DNA from: an uncultured eubacterium 1-6
Lineage (GTDB): Bacteria; Bacillota; Clostridia; Lachnospirales; Lachnospiraceae
Length of the DNA stretch: 64,000 nt
NCBI GenBank assembly: GCA_903789595.1
Contig: CAIFEZ010000001.1
Span: 1-64,000 of the forward strand
Direction: 5' to 3'
Below, in pieces: positions 42,039-51,335 of this stretch. The notes beneath the pieces are model-generated. The model did no database searches. It had not been told where the DNA came from and saw only the letters and a program-made list of their open reading frames with translations. Position 1 is the first letter of the stretch. Each line of letters starts with the position of its first letter. Position numbers and translations under genes: made by a program.

Positions 42039-42102
42039 ACAGAAAAGAATCACAGAAAAAACTATAGAAACGAGTTACAGAAAAGAGTTACAGAAAGGAA
42101 TT
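42039..42102 (+). repeat. 13-bp purine-rich tandem repeat, about five copies
   Basis: Five imperfect units of ACAGAAAAGAGTT type (42039-42051, 42052-42064, 42065-42076, 42077-42089, 42090-42102) end at the ribosome binding site of rmlA. The last unit supplies the AAAGGA used as Shine-Dalgarno. Confidence 0.7.
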
Positions 42103-42105
42103 GAT

Positions 42106-43008
42106 ATGAAAGGAATCATTCTGGCAGGCGGATCCGGAACCAGGTTATATCCGCTGACAAAGGTAACATCGAAGCAGCTTCTTCCGATTTATGACAAGCC
42201 GATGATCTATTATCCGCTTTCGGTGCTTATGAATGCGGGAATCCGGGATATTCTGATCATTTCCACGCCGGCGGACACGCCGCGCTTTGAGGAGCTTCTC
42301 GGAGACGGTCATCAGTTCGGCATATCGCTGCAGTATAAGGTGCAGCCGTCGCCGGACGGACTCGCTCAGGCCTTTGTGATCGGGGCGGATTTTATCGGGG
42401 AGGAGCCCGTCGCCATGATTCTGGGCGACAACATTTTTGCCGGACACGGCCTGAAGAAGCGTCTCCGCGCGGCGGTGAAGAACGCGGAGACCGGGAAGGG
42501 CGCTACCGTGTTCGGGTATTATGTCGATGATCCGGAACGGTTCGGCATCGTGGAGTTCGACCGGAACGGAAGAGCGGTATCGATCGAGGAAAAGCCCGCA
42601 AAGCCCAAGAGCAACTATTGCGTGACCGGTCTGTATTTCTATGACAACCGCGTGGTGGAATACGCGAAAGAACTGAAGCCGTCGGCCAGAGGAGAGCTGG
42701 AGATCACGGATCTGAACAAGATCTATCTGCAGAACGGCGATCTGAACGTTGAGCTCCTGGGACAGGGCTTTACCTGGCTGGATACCGGCACACATGAAAG
42801 TCTCGTGGATGCCACAAACTTCGTGAAGATCACGGAGCAGCATCAGCACCGCAAGATCGCCTGCCTCGAGGAAATCGCCTATCTGAACGGATGGATCACG
42901 AGAGAACAGGTGCTCCGGGAGTACGAGGAGCTGAAGAAGAATCAGTACGGCCAGTACCTGATGGATGTTCTGAATAACAAATATGTCGATATCCTTCATA
43001 ATGACTGA
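42106..43008 (+). CDS. rmlA: Glucose-1-phosphate thymidylyltransferase
   Basis: A 300-residue nucleotidyltransferase making dTDP-glucose, the first step to dTDP-L-rhamnose. Motifs are [41 protein letters not shown] and the substrate loop [11 protein letters not shown]. It is followed by rmlB and rmlD in one operon, with rmlC 8 kb away. Confidence 0.97.
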   Translation: MKGIILAGGSGTRLYPLTKVTSKQLLPIYDKPMIYYPLSVLMNAGIRDILIISTPADTPRFEELLGDGHQFGISLQYKVQPSPDGLAQAFVIGADFIGEEPVAMILGDNIFAGHGLKKRLRAAVKNAETGKGATVFGYYVDDPERFGIVEFDRNGRAVSIEEKPAKPKSNYCVTGLYFYDNRVVEYAKELKPSARGELEITDLNKIYLQNGDLNVELLGQGFTWLDTGTHESLVDATNFVKITEQHQHRKIACLEEIAYLNGWITREQVLREYEELKKNQYGQYLMDVLNNKYVDILHND

Positions 43009-43035
43009 AGGATGACGGAAGCAAAGGAGAAAACC

Positions 43036-44067
43036 ATGAATATTATCGTAACCGGCGGCGCCGGATTTATCGGAAGCAATTTTATTTTCTACGAGATGGA
43101 GCAGCATCCGGAGGACAGAATCATCTGTCTGGACAAGCTGACCTATGCCGGCAATCTGTCAACGCTGGCACCGGTTCTGGACAAGCCAAACTTCCGTTTT
43201 GTCAAGCTTGATATCTGCGACAGAGAGGGCGTTTATCAGCTTTTTGAGGAAGAAAAACCGGACATCGTCGTCAACTTTGCCGCGGAGTCCCATGTGGACC
43301 GTTCGATCGAGAATCCGACAATTTTCCTTGAGACCAATATCATCGGAACCTCGGTTCTGATGGACGCCTGCCGCAGATACGGCATCCGCAGATATCATCA
43401 GGTTTCCACGGATGAGGTATACGGAGATCTTCCGCTCGACCGTCCGGATCTGTTCTTCCATGAGGACACGCCGATTCACACATCCAGTCCTTACAGCACT
43501 TCCAAGGCGTCTGCGGATCTTCTGGTCAGCGCGTACCACAGGACCTACGGTCTTCCGGTCACAATCAGCCGCTGCTCGAACAACTACGGCCCGTATCAGT
43601 TTCCGGAGAAGCTGATTCCTCTGATGATCGCAAATGCGCTGGCGGACAAGAAGCTCCCGGTTTACGGCGAAGGCCTGAATGTACGCGACTGGCTTTATGT
43701 GGAGGATCACTGCAAGGCCATTGATCTTATCATGCGGAAGGGTACCGTCGGAGAGGTCTACAACATCGGCGGCCACAACGAGATGCACAACATCGATATC
43801 GTGAAGCTGATTCTGGATTACCTGGGCAAGCCTTATTCCCTGATTGAGCATGTCACCGACCGGAAGGGCCATGACCAGAGATATGCCATCGATCCGACGA
43901 AGATTCACAATGAGCTCGGCTGGCTTCCGGAGACGATGTTCAGGGACGGCATCAAGAAGACCATTCAGTGGTATCTGGATCACAAGGAATGGTGGGAGAA
44001 CATCATCCGGGGCGATTATCAGAACTACTACAATGAAATGTACGGAAAGAAAGAGGTTATCGGCTGA
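43036..44067 (+). CDS. rmlB: dTDP-glucose 4,6-dehydratase
   Basis: A 343-residue short-chain dehydrogenase-type enzyme. The NAD site is GGAGFIGSNF, the active-site Thr/Asp/Glu lie in VSTDEVYGDL and the YxxxK pair is in SPYSTSKASADLL. RDWLYVEDHCKAID and YNIGGHNE follow. Its stop codon overlaps the rmlD start (TGATG), so they are translationally coupled. Confidence 0.97.
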   Translation: MNIIVTGGAGFIGSNFIFYEMEQHPEDRIICLDKLTYAGNLSTLAPVLDKPNFRFVKLDICDREGVYQLFEEEKPDIVVNFAAESHVDRSIENPTIFLETNIIGTSVLMDACRRYGIRRYHQVSTDEVYGDLPLDRPDLFFHEDTPIHTSSPYSTSKASADLLVSAYHRTYGLPVTISRCSNNYGPYQFPEKLIPLMIANALADKKLPVYGEGLNVRDWLYVEDHCKAIDLIMRKGTVGEVYNIGGHNEMHNIDIVKLILDYLGKPYSLIEHVTDRKGHDQRYAIDPTKIHNELGWLPETMFRDGIKKTIQWYLDHKEWWENIIRGDYQNYYNEMYGKKEVIG

Positions 44068-44987
44068 TGAAGGTATTTGTGACAGGCGTGGCCGGTCAGC
44101 TCGGCCACGATGTGATGAATGAGCTGGCGGCGAGAGGCCTGGAGGGCGTGGGAACGGATCTGGCGCCTTCTTACAGCGGGATTGATGACGGGTCGGCGGT
44201 GACCGGGATGCCTTATGTATCGCTGAACATCACGGATGAGGATGCGGTGGACCGTGTCATCTCCGAGGTGAAGCCGGATGTGATTATTCACTGTGCTGCC
44301 TGGACCGCGGTTGACGCTGCAGAGGACGAGGAAAATCGTCCGAAGGTCATGGCGATCAACGTGGACGGTACGCGGAATATCGCCCGCGCGGCCCGGAAGG
44401 CGGACGCGAAGATGGTATACATCAGTACGGATTATGTCTTCGACGGACAGGGCACAGAGCCCTGGAAGCCCGACTGCAGGGATTATGCGCCGCTGAATGT
44501 GTACGGAAAGTCGAAGCTAGGGGGAGAACTCGCTGTTTCCGAAACCCTGGAAAAGTATTTTATCGTGCGCATCGCCTGGGTATTCGGTCTCAACGGCAAG
44601 AATTTCATTCGCACCATGCTGAATGTAGGAAAGACGCATCCCGAGGTGCGGGTGGTCAATGATCAGATCGGAACGCCGACCTATACGCTGGATCTGGCGA
44701 GGCTTCTGGTGGATATGATCGAAACCGAAAAGTACGGATATTATCACGCCACGAATGAGGGCGGATATATTTCCTGGTATGATTTTACAAAAGAGATATA
44801 CCGGCAGGCCGGCATGAATACGAAGGTCACCCCGGTCACGACCGCGGAGTACGGGCTGTCAAAGGCGGCACGTCCTTTTAACAGCCGTCTGGACAAATCG
44901 AAGCTTGCGGAAAACGGTTTCCGGCCGCTTCCGGATTGGAAGGATGCGCTTCATCGTTTTCTGGCCGAGATCGGGGAGATTTGCTGA
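44067..44987 (+). CDS. rmlD: dTDP-4-dehydrorhamnose reductase
   Basis: A 306-residue NAD(P)-dependent reductase that completes dTDP-L-rhamnose. The motifs are FVTGVAGQLGHDV at the N-terminus, ISTDYVFDG, NVYGKSKLGGE (catalytic Tyr/Lys) and RIAWVFG. It ends just before the terminator at 45017. Confidence 0.96.
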   Translation: MKVFVTGVAGQLGHDVMNELAARGLEGVGTDLAPSYSGIDDGSAVTGMPYVSLNITDEDAVDRVISEVKPDVIIHCAAWTAVDAAEDEENRPKVMAINVDGTRNIARAARKADAKMVYISTDYVFDGQGTEPWKPDCRDYAPLNVYGKSKLGGELAVSETLEKYFIVRIAWVFGLNGKNFIRTMLNVGKTHPEVRVVNDQIGTPTYTLDLARLLVDMIETEKYGYYHATNEGGYISWYDFTKEIYRQAGMNTKVTPVTTAEYGLSKAARPFNSRLDKSKLAENGFRPLPDWKDALHRFLAEIGEIC

Positions 44988-45016
44988 GAACGGGTCATGG
45001 AAGCCGAACCGAAGAT

Positions 45017-45086
45017 AAAGGAACAGCCGCATAAAATATGGGATTCTGAGAAGAAAGAACCGTTTTGCTGCGGTCGTTCCTTTTTG
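45017..45086 (+). terminator. Terminator after rmlD
   Basis: AAAGGAAC (45017-45024) pairs with GTTCCTTT (45076-45083). After one mismatch the GCCGCA/TGCGGT pair extends the stem, with about 37 bases of loop and a five-T tract. The long loop is unusual. Confidence 0.65.
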
Positions 45087-45159
45087 CGTTCACGCGAAGG
45101 CACGCGGCCGGACACAGGAGCCGGCGGACGCGGGCAGATATGTCAGTCAGGGAAAAACG

Positions 45160-46080
45160 ATGGTAGATATATTAGTGGCAACCTACAATGGAGAGAGATA
45201 CCTTGCTGAGCAGCTGGATTCGCTTCTCGCGCAGACGGAGAAGAATATCCGGATTCTGATCCGCGATGACGGCTCATCGGACGGCACAGCCGGAATTCTG
45301 GAAGAATATGAACGGAAGCATCCGGAAAAAATCCGCGTGATCCGGGACGCGATCCGCTGCGGAGGCCCCACGCCGAACTTTATGGAGCTTGTAAAATATG
45401 CCGAAGCGGAATATATCATGTTCTGTGATCAGGATGATGTCTGGAAAGAAGAGAAGGTCGGGAAGACGCTGCGCGTCATGGTACAGAAGGAGGAGGAGAG
45501 GGGAAGAGATTTTCCGCTGCTCGTCTTTTCTGACTACGTCGTGGCGGACGCTTCTCTGAATCCCGTTCCGGTCCGCGAAAAGCAGCTGCAGGTGTATGGT
45601 TACCGAACCGATTTCCGGCATCTGCTCGTGCAGAATTATGTGACGGGATGCACCGTCATGATGAACCGGGCGGCATACCGTCTGATGGGATCCTATGATT
45701 CCGGGATCCGCATGCACGACTGGTGGGCGGCCCAGTATGTCAGCGCGATCGGCGAGGTCGTGCATCTTCCGGAAAAGCTGATGTACTATCGGCAGCACGG
45801 CGACAATGTGGTGAGCGCGGTCAATGTCAGAAGCTTTTCATACCGTGTCGGGAAACTCCTGGACAGGAATACCAGAAATAACCAGAATCTGAATTTTGCG
45901 GAGGCAAGGTTGCTGTATGAGAGATTCGGCAGTATAATGCCTGAAGACGCGAAGGCGGCGCTCGAGGAGTTCCTGCGGATTCCGGGCTATTCAAAGCCGC
46001 GGAGGATGGCGGCTCTGCTGAAGGGCCGTTTTCTGAAAGGGGATCCGGTTCGGGTTCTCGGGCAGCTGTTCTATATCTGA
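45160..46080 (+). CDS. Family 2 glycosyltransferase (rhamnosyltransferase-like)
   Basis: A 306-residue GT-A enzyme. It opens DILVATYNGERYLAEQLDSLL, has IRDDGSSDGT and the metal motif CDQDDVW near residue 90. The length and the MHDWWAAQ segment resemble rhamnosyltransferases next to rml genes, which fits its position after rmlD. Acceptor unknown. Confidence 0.87.
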   Translation: MVDILVATYNGERYLAEQLDSLLAQTEKNIRILIRDDGSSDGTAGILEEYERKHPEKIRVIRDAIRCGGPTPNFMELVKYAEAEYIMFCDQDDVWKEEKVGKTLRVMVQKEEERGRDFPLLVFSDYVVADASLNPVPVREKQLQVYGYRTDFRHLLVQNYVTGCTVMMNRAAYRLMGSYDSGIRMHDWWAAQYVSAIGEVVHLPEKLMYYRQHGDNVVSAVNVRSFSYRVGKLLDRNTRNNQNLNFAEARLLYERFGSIMPEDAKAALEEFLRIPGYSKPRRMAALLKGRFLKGDPVRVLGQLFYI

Positions 46081-46163
46081 ATCTGACGATTTTACAATAC
46101 AGAAGTTACATGGTACAATAACAGACTGCAATATCTGAACACAAGACAGAGAAAGTGCGTTTT

Positions 46164-47261
46164 ATGTCGATTTTAAGTATCCCGGGGCTGATAGCTGTCT
46201 TTCTGGTGATTCCCGGCATCTGCGGATTTATCCTGACGGATCTTCTGCACATATATGAAAGCAGCGCTGTCAGACGGTTCGCTCTGAATCTCGCCTGGGG
46301 CAATCTGCTGATGTGGGCGGCTTTTGAGGCCGTCGCTGTCCCGATGATTCTGCTCCGGCAGGATTTCCGGAATGTGATCCTGCTGTGGCTCCTGATTCTG
46401 GCGGCGGCCGTGATCATCTTCGTCTCCGCGCGGAAAAAGGCTCCTTTTATCCGGCTTCATGGAAAGCAGGGAAAGCATACGGGACTGTTTCGCGACAGGA
46501 CGGCGATGGTTCTGCTGCTTCTTCTTCTCGTGATTGCAGGCTTTCAATGCGCGGTTTATCTGTTCGGCATGCATCTGGATGAGGATGATTCAAGGTTTAT
46601 CGCGCATGCGGTTTACACCTGGAAGACGGACCGGATGCTGACGGAGAATCCTGCGACGGGCGAACTTAATCTGCGAAACTGGGGAGGAGATTATCTGAAG
46701 GATGCCTTTTCACCGTGGATGATATATATCGCGATGGTGTCGAGACTCGCCGCCATGCATCCGGCTGTTCTGGCACATACGGTTCTTCCAGTGATCCTTC
46801 TGATTCTCGGCTATCTCATATACTGCCTGATCGGTGTGGAGCTGTTTGACGAGGACAGGCGGAAGGCACTTCTGTTCTGCGTGATCGTAGCGTTTCTCCA
46901 GCTGTTTTTTGCGGGATCCACCGATACGCAGTCTGAGTTTGCGCTTCTGAGGATCTGGCAGGGAAAGGCCGTGGCTGCGGGAGTCGGCATTCCGATGATT
47001 CTGTACTGTTTTGTCTATCTGTACAGGCACACAGAAGAAGAACGGGCGTTCTGGATTCTTCTCATCGCGGACTGGGCCTGCTGCCTGCTCTCCGGAATGG
47101 GCATTATTCTTGCCGCGTCGATGATCGGGATCTGTTCGGCCTGGTATATCTTTGCTTTTCACAAGTGGAAGATGATATGGAAGGTTCCCGTGGTACTGCT
47201 TCCTTCGGTTTGTTACGGTGGAATCTACTATTTGTGTAAAATCGGGAGGATCGTACTATGA
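46164..47261 (+). CDS. Multi-pass membrane protein, N-terminal half of a DUF6077-like protein
   Basis: A 365-residue protein with about nine membrane helices. An outward loop after the fourth carries HLDEDDSRFIAHAVYTWKTDRM, acidic residues in the place where GT-C type transferases keep their catalytic carboxylates. It stops in ICKIGRIVL-like hydrophobic sequence, and the next gene starts in the overlapping ATGA. Together the two have about the length expected of one DUF6077-type protein, so this may be a split gene. Start at ATG 46164; GTG 46155 is an alternative. Confidence 0.6.
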   Translation: MSILSIPGLIAVFLVIPGICGFILTDLLHIYESSAVRRFALNLAWGNLLMWAAFEAVAVPMILLRQDFRNVILLWLLILAAAVIIFVSARKKAPFIRLHGKQGKHTGLFRDRTAMVLLLLLLVIAGFQCAVYLFGMHLDEDDSRFIAHAVYTWKTDRMLTENPATGELNLRNWGGDYLKDAFSPWMIYIAMVSRLAAMHPAVLAHTVLPVILLILGYLIYCLIGVELFDEDRRKALLFCVIVAFLQLFFAGSTDTQSEFALLRIWQGKAVAAGVGIPMILYCFVYLYRHTEEERAFWILLIADWACCLLSGMGIILAASMIGICSAWYIFAFHKWKMIWKVPVVLLPSVCYGGIYYLCKIGRIVL

Positions 47262-48079
47262 CAGAGGCATCGAGACAGGTCCTGGATACGGTGCGGGAAT
47301 CCTTTGCGGGCAACTGGTTTCTGCTTCTGTGGATCATCAGTCTGATTTATCTGTTCTTTGCGGAGAAGGAAAAGCGCAGGATGTTCGTATATCCTTCCAT
47401 TCTGCTCGGAGTGCTGATCTTTAATCCGATTCTCTATTGGTATGTCTGGGACAAGCTGTTTGACTACGCGTACTGGAGAGCGTTCTGGATGGTGCCGGTT
47501 CTTCCGGCAATCGCGGCGGCGGCGGTGAGCCTTGCCGGCAGAATGCGGAGGAAAAGCGTGAAGGCTGGTGTGATCGCTGCTGTGCTTGCGGTATCAGCTG
47601 TGACCGGAACGTTCATATATAAAGATCGTTTCGTGAGAGCGCAGAACCGCTGCAAGCTACCGCAGGCTTCGATTGATGTGGCGGACGCGCTGCTTGCACT
47701 GGACAGCGAGCCGCGCGCGACAGTGGACGCGTCTCTGTTCTGCTACATCCGTCAGTACTCTCCGGACATTCATCTGATGTACGGACGGGACGCCTGGGGC
47801 TATATCGATATCATCGGAAACGGATCCTATTCCGTATACCAGCAGATGATTCTGCCGCAGCCCGACCTGAGCTACGTCCGCAGCTGTATGCTGGATTGGA
47901 AGTATGATTATCTGGTGATGCTTCCATCTCAGGCGCCGGGGTACCGGCAGGAGGATGCAGAGAGCTATGACAGCTCCTTCTATTCAGACGCGCTCGGCAG
48001 CGCGGGATTTGAATATCTTGAGAATGTGGACGGCTATCTGATCTGCAAGGCGATTCCGGACGAGACGGAGACAGAGTGA
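47258..48079 (+). CDS. Membrane protein, C-terminal half of the split DUF6077-like protein
   Basis: A 273-residue protein with about four membrane helices in the first 125 residues and a soluble domain after. That layout looks like the continuation of the preceding membrane protein. It begins within the previous stop codon (ATGA) with GGGAGG a few bases upstream, so translation is coupled. Either the gene is naturally split into two subunits, or a frameshift joins them. Role in the polysaccharide pathway is inferred from position. Confidence 0.55.
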   Translation: MTEASRQVLDTVRESFAGNWFLLLWIISLIYLFFAEKEKRRMFVYPSILLGVLIFNPILYWYVWDKLFDYAYWRAFWMVPVLPAIAAAAVSLAGRMRRKSVKAGVIAAVLAVSAVTGTFIYKDRFVRAQNRCKLPQASIDVADALLALDSEPRATVDASLFCYIRQYSPDIHLMYGRDAWGYIDIIGNGSYSVYQQMILPQPDLSYVRSCMLDWKYDYLVMLPSQAPGYRQEDAESYDSSFYSDALGSAGFEYLENVDGYLICKAIPDETETE

Positions 48080-48092
48080 CGACAGGAGAGCT

Positions 48093-50192
48093 ATGAGTAA
48101 TCGCAAGAGAGTATCGCTTTATATCATGAATATGGTGGATATCGTATCGCTTCTGATCGCGTTTCTGATATCCTACGAGATCCGCAGAATTCTGCCGATG
48201 AGGCGGCTGGTTACCTGGGAGGATGTCATTCCGGGATACCGGTTTCAGCAGTTTCCGTACATGCCGCTGCTCTTTGCCACGATCATTTCCTACATTCTGG
48301 TAAATTTCCTGTTCCTGTATTCGGAGGAATATCTGTCCAGGAGCGTGTCCGCCGAGCTTCTTGCCACGCTGAAGATGATCGTTATGGTAATCGTCGTGGA
48401 TGTGCTGATTCTGTACATCACGAAGACCAGTGAGCGCTACTCCAGAATCTTCATGGTGATCTTCTTTGTGACTGCGTATTTCATCTGTTTCATTCTGCGG
48501 GAAGCGGTCAAAAAATTATACATTCCGCGGTACAAGAATGGAAAGGCCTCTGAGAAAATGGTGGCGGTCTGCCGTGAGCAGGATGTGGAACGGGTGCTGG
48601 AGCAGCTGAATGCGATCATCGACTGGAGATTCCATATCACCGGACTTGTGATAACCGACGCGGACCGGGCAGGTGAATATATCAGCGGCATCCGGGTCAT
48701 CAGCAATTATTCAGACGCGATGGAGAATATTCAGAAGGAGGAGGTGGATTCCATCCTCCTTGTATCGGGGGATCCGGAAGAGGAGAAGGCGTGGGTGCGC
48801 CATTTTCAGCCGCTCGGAAAGACGGTGCATGTAAGCCTTCCGGAATTTGAACTCAGCGATACAAAGCGCATGCAGGATATGCTGGGAGAATGCGCGGTTG
48901 TCAGTTATCTTCCGGAGATTCCGCTTCGGGGGCGCAACGTCGTCATGAAGAGAAGCCTGGACATCATCCTGTCGATTCTCCTGCTTCCGTTTGTCCTTGC
49001 GGTAATGCTGATTGTTACGCTGATTACGAAGATTTTTCTGAAGGGACCTGTTTTTGTCACAAGGGTAAGAGTGGGCATGAACGGGCGGCGGTTTAATCAG
49101 TATCATTTCCGGGTATACCGGATGGATGCGGACCAGAGAAAAGCGGAGGGCAGGAGTCCTTATACCTGGCTCGGCCGTTTTCTGGACCGGACGCATCTGG
49201 ACGGCCTTCCGCAGGTCCTGAATGTTCTCGTCGGAGACATGAGCTTTGTAGGTCCGAGGGCCCCGTCTCTTCCTTATTTCATTGAAAATCCGGGGGAGCT
49301 CCGCTATTTGTGCGCGAAGCCGGGCCTGGTGGGTACCTGGTGCACCGACCGGAAGACCGGAAGAGCGGAAAAGGACCGGTATCTCAACAGCTGGACGCTC
49401 GGCCTCGACGCCGAGATCGTGTTCGTCATGATCATTCGGTATCTGACCTTCCGCTCCGCCAGGAGCCGCCAGAAGATGTGGGAAACGGAGGAGTACGCCT
49501 TCATACGGGAATATCTGGAGTTCCGCAAGCCGCTGGAATACGATCATTCGGCGTACACCTGCCGGATGACGGCGGGGAAGCGGGTGTATTATTTTGTCAA
49601 GAGGCTGTTTGACATTGTGGGCTCGCTGCTCGGAATCATTCTGCTTTCTCCGCTGCTGCTGATCCTGATGTTCGCGGTAATGGCGGATGACGGCGGAAAT
49701 CCGTTCTACGGTCACAGGCGGATCGGCAAGAATGGGAAGAAGATTACGGTGTATAAATTCCGGAGCATGCGCCGCGACGCGGGCGACCTGGAAAAAATTC
49801 TGACGCCGGAGCAGCTCGAGCAGTACCGGACGGAGTTCAAGATCGATAATGATCCGCGCATCACAAAGGTGGGAAATTTCATCCGACGCACGAGTCTCGA
49901 CGAGCTGCCGCAGCTGTTCAATATCCTGTCCGGAGACCTGTCTATCGTAGGTCCGCGGCCGATTGTGGAGAAGGAGACCAGAATCTACGGAAAGGATGTC
50001 GCGAAGCTCCTGAGCGTGAAGCCGGGCCTCACCGGGTACTGGCAGGCCTACGCGAGGAACAATGCCACCTATGAGAGCGGCGAGCGGCAGAAGATGGAGA
50101 TGTATTATGTGGATCATCAGAGCCTCGGGCTGGATGTGAAGATTCTGTTCCGGACCGTGAAGTCGGTTACGAAGGAAGAAGGCGCTCAGTAA
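48093..50192 (+). CDS. Tandem phosphoglycosyl transferase, first domain degenerate
   Basis: A 699-residue protein with four N-terminal membrane helices, a CoA-binding-like middle domain (about 150-270) and two consecutive WcaJ-type sugar transferase domains. Domain 1 (about 284-455) keeps RSLDIILSILL and GDMSFVGPRAP but has Asp370-Gly371 (HLDGLPQ) where the catalytic Asp-Glu belongs, and KFRSM has become HFRVYRM. Domain 2 (about 500-695) is intact: VYKFRSMRRDAGD, Asp603-Glu604 in SLDELPQL, GPRPIVEK. Only domain 2 should transfer sugar phosphate; domain 1 may be regulatory. Confidence 0.88.
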   Translation: MSNRKRVSLYIMNMVDIVSLLIAFLISYEIRRILPMRRLVTWEDVIPGYRFQQFPYMPLLFATIISYILVNFLFLYSEEYLSRSVSAELLATLKMIVMVIVVDVLILYITKTSERYSRIFMVIFFVTAYFICFILREAVKKLYIPRYKNGKASEKMVAVCREQDVERVLEQLNAIIDWRFHITGLVITDADRAGEYISGIRVISNYSDAMENIQKEEVDSILLVSGDPEEEKAWVRHFQPLGKTVHVSLPEFELSDTKRMQDMLGECAVVSYLPEIPLRGRNVVMKRSLDIILSILLLPFVLAVMLIVTLITKIFLKGPVFVTRVRVGMNGRRFNQYHFRVYRMDADQRKAEGRSPYTWLGRFLDRTHLDGLPQVLNVLVGDMSFVGPRAPSLPYFIENPGELRYLCAKPGLVGTWCTDRKTGRAEKDRYLNSWTLGLDAEIVFVMIIRYLTFRSARSRQKMWETEEYAFIREYLEFRKPLEYDHSAYTCRMTAGKRVYYFVKRLFDIVGSLLGIILLSPLLLILMFAVMADDGGNPFYGHRRIGKNGKKITVYKFRSMRRDAGDLEKILTPEQLEQYRTEFKIDNDPRITKVGNFIRRTSLDELPQLFNILSGDLSIVGPRPIVEKETRIYGKDVAKLLSVKPGLTGYWQAYARNNATYESGERQKMEMYYVDHQSLGLDVKILFRTVKSVTKEEGAQ

Positions 50193-50316
50193 AGCGTCAG
50201 TAAGAAGCAGTATTTTATTCCGGAGCGGACGATTTGTCCGGACTCGTGAGGAAAACGGCCATGCGGCAGATTGTGCCGCGGACCGGATCAGATGCGCGCC
50301 GCATCGCACTTTTAAC

Positions 50317-50422
50317 GTTATTGTTCACGCGCCCCTAAAGCGGCAAAGATTTTACAGCCAGTTTGCGAAGGGCAACAGGGCTGTAAAATCCTTGCCGTAT
50401 AGAGTTGGGTGTGAACAGTAAC
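50317..50422. repeat. Dispersed palindromic repeat, copy B (full)
   Basis: Left arm 50317-50359 and right arm 50379-50422 are imperfect reverse complements. Both run from TGTTCAC / GTGAACA to GGC...ACAGCC, and the inner 19 bases (50341-50359 with 50379-50397) match except at one position. It fills most of the gap between the tandem transferase gene and the DUF4422 gene. Confidence 0.75.
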
Positions 50423-50482
50423 CTTTTAGCCGCCGCGCCGCTGCAGGTAAGCGGCAGGGACGGTGCTGTCAGGGAGAATAGG

Positions 50483-51307
50483 ATGACATCTGTTGAGGAT
50501 AAAAAAATCAGACTGATAATAGCCTGCCACAAGAAATGCGAGGTGCCGGAGGATCCGGTCTACCTTCCGCTTCACGTCGGAGCGGAGGGAAAGGAGCCGT
50601 TTGGCTTCACCGGCGACAATACCGGCGACAACATCAGCGCAAAAAATCCCGTCTACTGTGAACTGACGGGACTTTACTGGGCGTGGAAGAATCTGGACTG
50701 CGACTATCTCGGTCTGGTGCATTACCGCAGGTATTTTACGGTGAAGAGCAGAAGTGAACAAAAGAAAAACGGTCCGCTTCAGTCGGTGCTGACAGAGGAG
50801 GAGCTCAGGGAGCTTCTCTCCCGATACCGCGTTCTGGTTCCGAAGAAGAGGCACTATTATATTGAAAGCGTGTACTCCCACTATTCGCACACCTTCGACG
50901 GCACACAGCTGGACAAGGCGAGAGAGATACTGGTGCGGAGGTATCCCGATTATGTAGACGTGTTCGACCGGTTTATGAAGCAGACCGGGGCATACATTTT
51001 CAATATGTTTGTCATGCCGAAGCGTCTTGCGGATGAATATTTCACATGGCTGTTCGATATACTCGGAGAACTGGAGAAGATGGTCGATATCAGCGGGATG
51101 TCCGCCTTTGACGCCAGATACGCCGGGAGGGTCAGCGAGAGACTTTTTAATGTCTGGCTGATGCATGAGGTGGATACGGGAAGACTGAAGAAGAGCGAGA
51201 TCGGTGAGGTACCCTATCTTTACCTCGGGCAGGTTGACTGGAAGCGAAAGATCACCGGATTTCTCCGGGCGAAATTCTTCCATAAAAAATACGAGAAGAG
51301 TTTTTGA
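50483..51307 (+). CDS. DUF4422 glycosyltransferase-like protein
   Basis: A 274-residue protein of the DUF4422 type found in capsule and exopolysaccharide clusters. Typical blocks are IRLIIACHKKCEVP at the start, GDNTGDNISAKNPVYCELTGLYWAWKN, LVHYRRYF, and IFNMFVMPKRLADEYFTWLFDIL. Members are thought to be glycosyltransferases. The ATG at 50483 has an AGGGAG site; earlier in-frame codons lie in the repeat tail. Confidence 0.85.
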   Translation: MTSVEDKKIRLIIACHKKCEVPEDPVYLPLHVGAEGKEPFGFTGDNTGDNISAKNPVYCELTGLYWAWKNLDCDYLGLVHYRRYFTVKSRSEQKKNGPLQSVLTEEELRELLSRYRVLVPKKRHYYIESVYSHYSHTFDGTQLDKAREILVRRYPDYVDVFDRFMKQTGAYIFNMFVMPKRLADEYFTWLFDILGELEKMVDISGMSAFDARYAGRVSERLFNVWLMHEVDTGRLKKSEIGEVPYLYLGQVDWKRKITGFLRAKFFHKKYEKSF

Positions 51308-51335
51308 CAGAATCCCGAGACAAGGAGACAGATAT

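Noticed and set aside
48711-50309. A 532-codon minus-strand frame
   Set aside because: Antisense to the tandem phosphoglycosyl transferase, with no motif of its own.
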